Source of the DNA: Diadophis punctatus similis
Lineage: Eukaryota; Chordata; Lepidosauria; Squamata; Dipsadidae
Direction of reading: 5' to 3'
Length of the DNA stretch: 64,000 nucleotides
Assembly: GCA_023053685.1 (NCBI GenBank)
Contig: JALIGW010000003.1
Location: forward strand, 43,780,496-43,844,495
In this document: in pieces, positions 26,501 to 39,000 of the stretch
How the letters are laid out: each line of letters begins with the position of its first letter
Numbering within the stretch: the first letter of the stretch is position 1
Position numbers and translations under genes: made by a program
The notes under the pieces: generated by a model
Database searches by the model: none
Told to the model about the DNA's origin: nothing
Seen by the model: only the letters and a program-made list of their open reading frames with translations

Positions 26501-29500
26501 AATTGGGCTTGATAGATCTTTTAACAAGAAAATAGATTATCTCTTGTTAAAAAATCTGTAAAGTCCAAATGCAAGCAATTTTATTTACAAGGTACCTTGC
26601 AAATTTGTCCAGGTTGTGATCAATTTCCTTTGAGAGCCAGAATAGAAAACAGTGGAACAGTGCAACAGGACAATATTACAAAAATGTTGTTTCACCCCAC
26701 CAGTTTGGTGTTTGGTATTATCTATGATGTGGAATGTGTCCTGGAGAACTTTGTAAAGTTGGTTTCTGTCATTTTTGAGACAGTGAAAATGTATTCATAT
26801 CCATTGTTTCATGGGAACTGATACCACAGTCTTACTGTGTATATGCACCTAAAACTGCTATAACTTATGCAGTTATTTTCACCTCTGCTGCTAAATAATT
26901 CCCAGTGGCAAGGTGTTTGAAGCGATATAAACCATTCCAGTGTCCAGCTCCACCTCGGCAAGGATCATGATGGACTACCTGGGGGGAAAAAATCAGGAAA
27001 AAATTAAATTGTATCTGTAAGTTTTATCCAATGATGTAGCGGCATCAAGCTGCAATGACAGCAAAAATGAAACATGCATGCAATGACATGTAAATGCCTA
27101 TATATAAATGTCAGATAGCACACAATGATATCACCATGCAAGTGTTGCCATTTGCCCTAATTTGCTCTGTCCTGCAGACACCCATAACCAAAATTGGTTG
27201 CCAACGCAAAAATAGTGAGTCCGAGGTTAGGAGAGCATGAATTAATGCTTGCACTACTGTTACTGCTATTATGGTTGTTGTTACTATCAGCATCATCTAA
27301 ATGGCCCCAGAATGCAATGACACTGTCCACAGAAATTCCGCTTTCACTTTTTTATCATAAGCTAAACTTGGGGCCAGGAAATCTATACCCACATAAATAT
27401 GTTGGTTTCACCACACAAACAAATATAACAGAGCTGTGGTGGCACAGTGGTTAGAATGCAGTACTGCAGGCTATTTCTGCTGACTACCAGCTGCCATAGA
27501 TTTCATTTCTCTACTTCTGCACTTTCATTTCAGCATAATACCAAAATATGCCAAGCATCCTCTTTCTATGCATTTTGCCTTTGATAAGATCAACAAGAAT
27601 GCCAACCTGTTCCCCAACACTACACTAACACTGGAGATTTATGAAAACAGTTTCAATGCCATGAAGGCCAGTAAGCATATTTTATATTTTCTGTTCCTGA
27701 ATCAAGGGAGTCCTATTAACTTCAACTGTGTCAGAAGAAAGAATGTGAACTTCTTGCCTGTCATTGGTGACCTCACCTTGCTCAATTCCATCCAGATGGC
27801 ACACATGTTGAACATCTACAAGTTTCCACAGGTATGACCATTTTTCACAGATCAGCTTGTTTGACAAAAAAAAGCCCGTTTTTTTAAATAAACCCTGTTT
27901 TGTTTTGTTTCTTGTTTTTTGTTTTTTGTTTCTTGTTTCTTTTCTCTTCTCTTCTCCTCTCTTCTCGACTCTTCTCTTCTCTTGTCTTCTCCTCTTTTCT
28001 TTTCTTTTCCTTTCTTAGCCAGGCTATCATTTATCAGTTCTGAGTTCCCAGAATCTACTATTGTGAATCTTATGATCTCTTTCTTCGTGTAACACTTGAT
28101 AGCAACCTTTGGGATTTTGCAATAAAGTCATAATGTCACAGTAGAATCCAATATTCTATGGAGATTTAAGTTTGCCATAAGTTTGGCAGTTCGAATCTCA
28201 CCGGCTCAAGGTTGACTCAGCCTTTCATCCTTCCGAGGTCAGTAAAATGAGGACCCAGATTGTTGGGGGCAATAGGCTGATTCTGTAAACCACTTAGAGA
28301 GGGCTGTAAAGCACTATGAAGCAGTATATACTAATTCTAAGTCTAAGTGCACTCAGATTACATCCGTACTCAAGGAATGCTAAAACAGGGAGTTGTGGGT
28401 TAGCCTAACACTCACCTCAACTTCCCAGAGTGCATTGGAACTTGTGGCCGATGTTGCCGATTGCCTCAAGGTAGTTCGAAGGAAAACATGGAGCTTGCTT
28501 TTGTATTCATCACAAGTGAGAAATTTCTCCTGTTCTGCATGGAACAATCTAACAACATCACCCTATTTGAAAAAAGAAATACAAATTACTTTAAACAGGT
28601 AGTCCTCGACTTACAACAGTTCATTTAGTGATCGTTCAAAGTTACAACGGCACTGAAAAAAGTGACTTTTGACCATTTTTCAAACTTATTGTATGACTGT
28701 TGCAGCATCCCCAAGGTGATGTGATTTACATTCGGATGCTGACAACTGACTCACATTTATGATGCTTGCAGTGTCCCTGGGTCTTGTGATCCTCTTTTGC
28801 AACCTTCTTGACAAGCAAAGCCAATGGGGAAACCAGATTCACTTAACAATCGGGTTACTAACTTAACAACTGCAGTGATTCACTTAACAAATGTAGAAAG
28901 AAAAGTCGTAAAATGGGGCAAAACTCACTTAACAAGTTTCTCACTTAGCAACATAAATGTTGGGCTCAATTATGGTCATAAGTCAAGGACTACCTGTACA
29001 AGCATTTCTATGAGATAACCAAATAACATGATTTTTTATAAAGGAATAATTTAGTGGTAGTCATCATAACAATAGCAGTGTGAACACATTGGACATATAC
29101 CTCTCCATTCTGGGAAACAGAATAATGACATTATTGGACAGATTAGGCATGACTAACTAAAGCTCTAATGATTTATGTGGAACAACTCAAAATATACCTA
29201 ATACGTGAGTGTACAAATCATGGATTTGCAGGAGATGATCAAGTTGAGCCTGAGAACAGGGTCAAACAGATCATCAGTTTGGAATATCTATGCCTTCATA
29301 AGAGACCTAAGTCCAGCCCCCTTTGAAGTCCATTGATTCTTATCTGGTGCCAATTTGCCTTGACCGTTTATAGATTCTTGTGCATAGGTAGCATGAAATA
29401 AACTCATAGTGCTTTTGAACTCTATCCTGGCTCCTGATTTCTTGCACCTGATAGCATTTCTCTATTTACTTGTAGTAGTCCAATTACCAGTAAGAGTTTT

Positions 29501-32500
29501 GTTATACAATTTTTATTAATAATTTGACTGAAAACTGAACAGCAGAAAACCAATGCTGCATGCTTTGAACTACCGACAAGAAACTCAGAGACATTTTTCA
29601 CACCTACAGAAAACACCAAGGATACACAACCTTAGTCCCAACATAATATGCAGCTCTTAAAAGCCTTGGATATTATGGCCCCTAGATTTGCTTCAGAAAT
29701 TGACACCAAATTGTCAATTTTAATATGATAGAAGAGAAAGACAACTAGGAATAATTAATTCAGTTAAACTGAAATTGAGGCTAAATTAATAGAACATATT
29801 TGGTGTTTGTCTTCACCCTGCCACTTTTGCTTAATCAAAAGTAGATTTGGGTTTGGCTACTGAGTCTAAGGAAAAGAAGAATTAGGGGCGACATGGTAAC
29901 AGTATTCCAGTATTGAGAGGCTGCCACAAAGAAGAGGGGGTCAAATTATTCTACAAAGCACCAGAGGGCAGGACAAGAAACAATGGCTATAAACTAATCA
30001 AAGAGAGAAGCAACCTAGAATTAAGGTGAAACTTCCTAACAGTGAGGATAATTAACTAGTGGAACAGCTTGCCGTGGGCGCTCCATCACTGGAGGATTTT
30101 AAGAAGGGACTAGACAGTCACTTATCTGAAATAGTATAGGGCCCCCTCCTTGAGCAGGGGGCTGGACTAGAAGACCTCCAAGGTCCCTTCCAGCTCTATT
30201 CCATTCTAAAACTTAAAGTTTGGTTTACATGCATAACAAAGCAACAAACTAAAATTTACATGCATAACAATTAAATATGGATATGCGCACACTTATTACC
30301 CCTTTAAGCACTTCTTCCATATGGTCCCGGAATTTCATAAACAAGTTGATTTTCCAGCTGGTGTTGCAATTGACAGAATTCACCTAAGAAAACAAGGAAT
30401 TCCAAAATGATATGCCCTAAAATAAATCTCAAATAATGACTGAACTTCTATTATAATTTTCTATGCTCTTCCCAAACCAACATTTCACTTCTTCCAGTTT
30501 CTGATACCTCTTTGCATCCAGGATTATCAGCAAGTTCATAGTTGCTAGCATGTAGTGGCTGCCCAGCATTCACAGGATTCAAAATTACTTTGTCTCCAAC
30601 AACTACCTGAGAAAGGATCACATAATATTTTTAGTTATTTTCATTGTTTTATAATTTTTGAACTGCAAGCCACCCAGAGTCACTTGGTTGAGTTGGGCAG
30701 CTATAGAAAATAAATAAATGAATGAATGAATGAATCTCTGGATATACATGACTCTACATCCTTTTACTACCAGCTTGGCATAATATCTTAAATCTAATAG
30801 ATTTAAGTACAAGAAATGTGGGAATTTCAGTGATATCAGGGTTGTGACTAAAAATCCATCATGAATGTCCCATCACAGATTCCTTGAGAAACAAGGTAAT
30901 TAAAGTTAACTTGATACCCCTTTCTAGGCCTCTTTGTCTAAAAGTGAAACCAAGTCCAGTAGGAAGTAGAGAAACCTAAAACAATCCTTATTTATAAATC
31001 CAAGAGAGATCTATTGGGAGGAATCACATTATCATACTCACATTATCTCCGTTGCTCCTCAGTTTCCAGAAGGGTTGGATAAAGAGCCAGGATCCTTCAT
31101 TGCCTGTAGCATCAAGAGTTACCCTCATGGCATTCTTCTCCAGTAGAGCAGGGAGGCGTTTGTTTACAGTCAGATACTTATTACTCTTCATGTGGAGAAG
31201 CTAAAAAAATAAACAGAGTGGAAAAGCAACAATGGATCAATGACAGCTCCACTTAGATTGGAGACAATGGCTGTGATGGAAAGAGGAGCTGGTGAATGGA
31301 CTGGCTCCTCAGAATTCCTCTCCAGAGCAAGGAGGGGCCAGGATCACCCATAACTGCTCTATACCAGGGGTCTCCAACCTTGGCAATTTTAAGACTTGTG
31401 GACTTCAATTCCCAGAGTTATATATATATAATAATTATTATTATTATTAAATACCAACAGGATAACTGAAATGTTAATTTTGGAAAGTTTTAAATGGATT
31501 AATGGACCAGACAGATTTAATAGAGTATTTCCTGTGGGTTGTTTAAAATTTTACAATGAAGATTTTGTGGATTATTTTAATCAACGTTTAATATATATAT
31601 GTTGTGTTTTTGTAACTCTTAATGGATTTTTTCTCAACTATGCCTGAATTAAAAGGCTTTAAACATTTGCTAATAGATGACAGATAAGATATGGGAAGAA
31701 ATTTCTCTTGCTGTATTTTTAGAGAAAGTGTTGTTGCTGTATTAAAAGGAAAAGAATTTTAAAAATGATTCATTTGATTGTTAAAATATATATGTTATTA
31801 TTACTGTTAGCTCTTAATAGACTTTTGCTGTTTAGCACTGAGTGACAAGACTGTATAATTTGTCTACTGATAAGAGATAAGATATGTTTTATTGAAATAT
31901 AAGAGAAGGGAATAAAATTACTGAAGTTGTTTGTACTTGTCTGAAGTGAGAGGGAGTCATTTATATATTGTTTTACTTTGTCATTTTTTCTCTAAACTTT
32001 TTTTTAATATTCTTCTTACTTTGTATTAGTTTTTTATCTTTGCATCTGTAAACTTTAATAAATAGAATAGAATAGAATAGAATAGAATAGAATAGAATAG
32101 AATAGAATAGAATAGAATAGAATAGAAAAGAATTCTTTATTGGTCAAGTGTGATTGGATACACTTATTATATAATTATATAAAAAAAGAAAAATAAACAT
32201 TTATCTACTTTGAATCATTCATGGCCCATGTTAATATAAACAGCCGGAGAGAGAAATTAAGACTACATTCTACAACTACAAAGTATAGACTACTAGAGGA
32301 TGACCTTGAGAGAGGGGGGAGGGGAGATTTGTTGCCAAGATAACAAACAGATAAACATGGTTTAAGTCCATATGAAGAGAGAAATTCCTGCTTCTTGGTT
32401 TGGTCTATCCTGTAGGATGATCAACAATCATAGTGAACAGGAAACATTTTATTTTATAAAGTATATGTTTTCAGTAGGCAAATAATCTACATCTACAGCT

Positions 32501-32999
32501 TCTTCTCTATTTGAAGCTCCTTACAGCTTCATCTCAAATCCCGCTTAGCAAAAATCACAAGCATGATATAAATTCTCTCTGAAACATCAAACTAAGTTGT
32601 TTTATGGGAATAGATAAAGTCCTTTGATTGCAGTTCAAGTTAATGCTTTATAATATACCTAACGATTAATCTGAAGCCATTCCCATATATTTTATCAGCC
32701 AGTTTGTTCCAAAGTAGATCATTTTTTCTAGTGAGAATATCACAATAGGATAAAGTTTCTTTGCTTGTGCATGTACCGTGTTTCCTCGAAAATAGAACAT
32801 GTCCTGATATTAAGCCCAACAGGGCTTTTCAGGGCATGCACTGAAATAAGCCCCCCCAAAAAATAAGCCCCCTAACTACTTTCCGGGGAAAGAGGGAGAA
32901 ACACCCCATGCACCCCACACGCCCTTACCAAGGCGCGTTGCTCGCCTTCCACTCTTGCTCACCTGCCACCTCATGCCCTATGCCTTGCCGGTAAGGCTG

Positions 33000-33076
<77 letters not shown>

Positions 33077-36000
33077 CTCCACCGTCGGTGCCTGTGCGCA
33101 CCCGCCTCTCACTTGCTCTCTCTCGCTCTCCTGGCTGGGAGCCGCTCTTTTTGCGGCGGGCACTCTTTTGGCCAGGAGAGAGAGAGAGAGAGAGCAAGCG
33201 AGAGGTGGGTGCACATAAGTATTAAGACAGAGCCGGCCCCAGCATGCAGGCAAACGCCCAGTAGTAACAAGGGGAAGCCGTGCCCAGGGTTCCTGGCGTT
33301 TTTCAAGCAATCTAGTTGGAAAGGGAAATCCTCAGTTGGTGAGTGTGAGCAGGATCCCTGGGCAACTGCAAGAGATCTTAATCCACCTTGAATGCCTTTC
33401 TTATCTCCTGCTCATTTCACTTGACCATTAGTTTTGTCAGAATCTTGTAGAGAGCTTAAGCTTGCAATAAATATTTATATTCATCTGAATTGCCTGAATC
33501 TCCTGATTTCCCCAGCACTTGACACAGCTATAATTTTATGCTATCATTGTCAATGCTGCAAGCAGCAATAATATTAGGACACCTAAATTTGGGGCCACCA
33601 CTATAGAGGGTGATAAACGGCCAGCTATTTCTTCTTTCAATTTTCTCCGAATTGGGAAATGCATAAGGTAAGAAACAATTTAATTTCTGATACACCAAAA
33701 TGTCTTGAGTCAATTCCGGTTTAATAGTGACAATTAAATTCTCTGACAAGAAACTAAACTTAGTGCATGTTAGTCACAACCCATATCCATTCTTCCATTT
33801 ATTTTCATAATGATATTATGACTGCAGGCTGACTGCTAGTTCAGCAGTTCAGCTGTTCAAATCTCACTAGGCTCAAGGTTGACTCAGCCTTCCATCCTTT
33901 CGAGGTCGGTAAAATGAGGACCCAGATTGTTGGGGGCAATATGCTGAACTCTGTAAACCGCTTAGAGAGGGCTGTAAAGCACTATGAAGCGGTATATAAG
34001 TAAAGTACTATTGCTATTGCTATTTGTGACCAAGGTAAATGATAATGATAGGCAATATAAAAGTCACTTTCATGAACAGGCATTCCAAAGAGATTCATAT
34101 AAGAGCTGAGGTGGTGCAGTGGTTAGAGTGCAGCACTGCAGGCTACTTCAGCTGACTGCTAGCTGCAGTTCAGCTGTTCAAATCTCACCGGCTCAAGGTT
34201 GACTCAGCCTTCCATCCTTCTGAGGTCGGTAAAATGAGGACCCAGATTGTTGGGGGCAATATGCTGACTCTGTAAACCGCTTAGAGAGGGCTGTAAAGCA
34301 CTATGAATTGGTATATAAGTCTAAGTGCTATGGCTATTCACCCTTTTCCAACCTGGATGTTGTGCAGATGTGTAGGCTTCAATTTCCTGAATTCTCCAAC
34401 CAGCTTAGATATTGTTAAGAATTTGGATGTTGTAGTCCAGATAACTAAGGGGCCCCTAGGTTTGAGAAAGCTGTTCTAAGTAAACATAAATTTGGCTATC
34501 TAAAGGAACATGGAGATTTAAATTGGTAACTGGGCAATGGGCCAAGAGAAAAACAATATTACGTACCTGTATGACACTTCCATATTTCACCACATCTCCA
34601 TGCACCTTCTTGTTCTCTGTTTCATTTTGCTTCTGTTCCATCTGAGCTGCATGCTGTTGAGAAATATAAAACACAGCAAAATGAATCCAATTGCATGAAT
34701 CCTGTAAAAGGATGGAAAATATTTGTTAGAAGAGGCTCAAGAGTCAAACAGAGGCTGGGGGTCCATATATTTTGCCTCATCATGATGGAGTTTGTTGAAT
34801 TTTGGTTTAGTAGGTTATATAAACCTAGCAATTATGGTTTGTAAATTATAGTTAATGGTTTTCTGAAAGTCATTTGACTTCAACAGGTTATATAAGCTAA
34901 TAAAATTCCAGTAAAGCACTATCTGTATTTCTATACACACGCTGCATACAATTTTTTGAAGATAGCAATATAAAGCTGTTAAAAGTTCACAATTAGAAAT
35001 GGGATATTCTTTTTTTAAAAAAATTACTGAATGCAGCAAAAAAAAAAAGAGAGAAGCTGCCTTTAGAGTCTCCCCAGCTGAACAACACACATTATACCTC
35101 TGCTCGCAAGCTGCACTGGTTGCTAGGTCCAATTCAAGGTGTTGATTTTGACTTTTAAAGCCCTACATAGCATAGGACTGGGTTATTTGAGGGACACGAT
35201 TACATCTGCTCATCCCATCAAAGCAGGGGTGGGTTCCGGTTTTCTTCACTGCCGGTTCACTCAGTGATGCGACGCGCGGGCACGGGCACATTGCATGCTG
35301 TGCGCACACTTTGCGGTGTGTGCACGCATGCGCAGTGCTTAAAATACAGCTAAAAAACAAAATGGTGCCACCTATGGCACTGCCGAAAGAGCCGGTTCAG
35401 GGGCGTGGCAGGCCTGGGTCGCTGCCGGTTCCAGCAACCCAGGCCGCCAAGTTACTACCTGTTCTATAGAACCGGTCCAAAGCGGGAGGAACCCACCTCT
35501 GCATCAGAGCTGACAAAAATGTTACGTTGCAGGTCCCTTCTGCTAAGGAGTTAGATCTAGACCCAGAAAATGAGCTTTTTCAGTTTTGGAATATCATCTG
35601 CTCCTGAAATGAGGTTGACTTCATCCCAATTAATTTTCCAGCAATCCCTCAAAACTCAGTTATGTCATCAGGTCTGCGGGCCCCAAGGACCCAGTGCATT
35701 CCTGAGGTAGTTCCATTGAGAATAATATCTGCTGATCTCGCTTTCCCTGGATTCTCTGGATTTGCTAATTGTTTAACATTACAGTTTTATACCTTTTACA
35801 GGTAGTCCTCGATTTACAATGGTTCATTTAGTGACCGTTCATAGTTACAACGACACTGAAAAAAGTGGCTTATGACCATTTTTCACACTTACAACTGCTG
35901 CAGCATCTGAATAGAATGGGATGGGATGGGATGGGGTAGGATAGGATTCTTTATTGGCCAAGTGTGATTGGACACACAAGGAATTTGTCTTTGGTGCATA

Positions 36001-39000
36001 TGCTTTCAGTGCACATAAAGAAAAAATAAAATACATTCATCAAGAATCAAAAGATACAACACTTAGTGATAGTCATAGGTTACTAATAAGCAATCAAATT
36101 GTACTAGGAAACAAATAAACAATATAATTTGTAAAGATACAAGCAACATGGTTATAGCCATAAGTGGGAAGAGATAGGTACTAGGAAGGATGAGAAGAAC
36201 AGTAGTAATACAGTCTTAGTAAACAATTTGACAGTGTTGTGGGAATTAGTTTTTTAGCAGAGTGATGGCATTCGGGGAAAAACTGTCCTTGTGTCTAATT
36301 GTTCCAAGATCACATGATCAAAATTCAGATGCTTGACCACTGATTTATATTTATGACAGTTGCAGGGGCCCGCGGTCATGTGATCCCCTTTTGCAATTTT
36401 CTGATAAGAAAAGTCAATAGGGAACCCAAATTGACTTAACAGCCTTGTTACTAACTTAACAACTGCAGTGATTCACTTAACAACTGTGGGAGAAAGGTCA
36501 TAAAATGGGACAAAATTCACTTAACAACTGTCTCACTTAGCAACAGAAATTTGGGGCTCGGTTGTCTCATAATTGGGTTCATACATCGAGGATTACCTGT
36601 ATTGTATGCAGTCATTTTCTGGTGGAATGGGCAGTCATATAAATAGAATGAATGAATGAATGAATGAATGAATGAATGAATGAATGAATGAATGAATGAA
36701 TGTGGCCCTGTAAGGGGTGTGTGTGCAGAAAACTCCCTGCCCTAAACGGGCCCCTCATGCCTACACGAGATCATTCAGTTCACACAGACAGAATGATATG
36801 ATACCTTCTCTGGCTTGTATGTGATCTCATCTAGGTTGCAACAACAAAGTTCTCATTAAAAAGCTGGTGGGGGGAAGATGGGGGGGGGGGAATTCACCAA
36901 TGAAAATGCTGTTGCTTTTATCTGCCTTTTGCTGCTTGGAAAACTGTATATAAGCAATAAACACTGCGAAGGCAGTGGGACATCTTCGCATCCTGCCATG
37001 ATTTGTCTCTAATTCCATCATGAATGAATGAATTTCTATTCTTCACAAGAGTCCACTTGGGAAATTCCTGGGCTAGAATCAAATCTGGGCTCTAGCATCA
37101 GAGGGGCTTCTGGGTTTCAGCAGGACTTACAATTGAAAAGGCACTCCTAATTCAGGAGCAAAGAATCTTTTTCAGATGGATATCTTCTCTGAAAGTCATT
37201 GAAGGCATTTTGGTCGATATGAAGAAGCTATCAAGTAGGCCAGGCTGAAAGAGTTTGTCCCTTTGCTGCATGTGGCAACAGAGCAGATAGGATGGAAGCT
37301 GATGCATTTTGCCTTGCAGATGTTAACCTGTCCACTTCAATCTTTATTTTTGGGTGGTGGTGGTGGAGGAGGAGGATAGTATTAACAAACATGGATTATT
37401 TTTCCACCAAATTTCTTCAGATGGAGAGTACATGGTTCAATTGGGCTACAGACTGCAGGTGGCTCACATCTGCCCTAATAACTTAATCATTTTTAAAAAA
37501 ACTGAATTATGTTTAACACCTATATATGCCTATGAAATAAACAGCATATGAAAGGAAAAGATACTTCATAGTTTCACGTACTACATAGCTTCATCATTCA
37601 AACACAAAGATTACATACTTGTTCCAATTTATTTTATCTGCACATAAAAAAGCAGCACAGGTCCACAGACATACATCAAACTACATTATTAATGATTGAA
37701 TTATTTTTTAAAAAAAATGAACATTAGCTCTATTATTAATAGCTGCTTAAATTGGGTTCTAGAAATGCTAGATCTTTAGAAACATATTAGTGAAGAAAAG
37801 CAGTGGAGAATGAGGCCATCGCTTTCATAAACTGTGAATATGTTTTTCACATCTAGCTCTTTTTTTTCCCTCGATACCTGAAGTGGTAAAAGAAGATGTA
37901 AAGAAGAAGAAGCTCTTTCTCAAAAAATAAAAGCTAAAGTTTCAGAAGTCCATCAAATATAGAAGGACATAAGGCCACTGCTTTCAAGAGCTGTGGATAT
38001 TTTTTCACATCTAGCTCTTTTAAATAAAAGCTAAAAGTTTCCCAAGTCCATAAAAATCATAAGGGTATTCAGACAGAAACATGCATGGCTTATTTGCATA
38101 GAAATTGTCTATCTCAATCACATACTTCATGGAGGGTATAATGAAGGAGGCTCGTTTCTCATATATGTGAACTGCAGCAGAACCAGTGCAACAAAAGTAA
38201 CAAGAGACTTTCATTTAAGTCAATGCCCATTAAGCAATACAGAACTGGTGCTGGGGGATTTCTGAGCCAGTCCAGAAGGAAACAGAAACCTTGTGAGACA
38301 TGAAGAAATCGCCATTAGCCATGAGTCAGGCACTTCAAAATCACTGGCATAAAACAATCTTCCAGGTTGGCATGTAAACCACAAAATTATCATGGCAGAA
38401 GTTGCTTTTTTAAGGTTGCTTCACTGGTAATCCAAAGCTCTTTTTAAAAAAAAGGCTAACAAGCTTTTTTTTTTTTTGCAACTAAATGGTAATGTTGGCA
38501 AACAATGGATTAATATTTGACTGGATTTTTCAGTCTGGCAGATGAAAGCAGAGCACACACAGCTTGGGGCAGAAGCTGGTTTCAGAGAAATAAGGGCGGC
38601 AAAAGGAATGGTAAGAAAAATAAGCAAATAAACCCTGAGGCTATAAGGCTTGGAGAGAGAACAGGATGTATGGGAAGGAGCAGATAGTGAAACGGACCTA
38701 AGTACGCAACAGAAAAGGATCAGAAATGCAACTAATGCCTCAGGAGTGGCCTAATGTTTACTCTTCTCTATAGTTCAGCCCCATTTTATTTTTAAGGGTT
38801 TCGCTTCCTGTGGTTTGTAAATATAATTAAAAATAAACACTGGGATTAAAATTCAGTATTCTTATGCTTTATTTTTCTTTCGCTTGCAAGTGTATAGCTC
38901 ATGGAAATGCTGAAAATGTTTCGTGAAATCTCAGAAACCAATAATCTAAAAGAATAAGATGTCTATTACCTAGGGATGGGCCTGCAGCTTTTCACTCAGC

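Larger units (their letters stand above)
27499..28173 (+). mobile_element. inserted genomic segment carrying the V2R exon
   Basis: These 675 bases sit between the two halves of one SINE and are flanked by the 6-bp repeat GCCATA. Besides the V2R exon they carry flanking intron-like sequence and a C/T-rich tract (27900-28015) of CTTTT and TCTTC units. There is no poly(A), terminal inverted repeat or LTR, so the mechanism is unclear. Confidence 0.55.

Noticed and set aside
27194..27454. Plus-strand open frame with a run of leucines, possibly a V2R signal-peptide exon before the V2R exon 2.
   Set aside because: The leucine run looks like a leader and PLSLFYHK...PGNLY vaguely recalls V2R exon 1, but the match is weak, no donor is clear, and it lies outside the block bounded by the GCCATA duplication.
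32925..33391. Arg-Glu or Ser-Leu repeat proteins on both strands.
   Set aside because: Translations of the (TC)n/(GA)n tracts.
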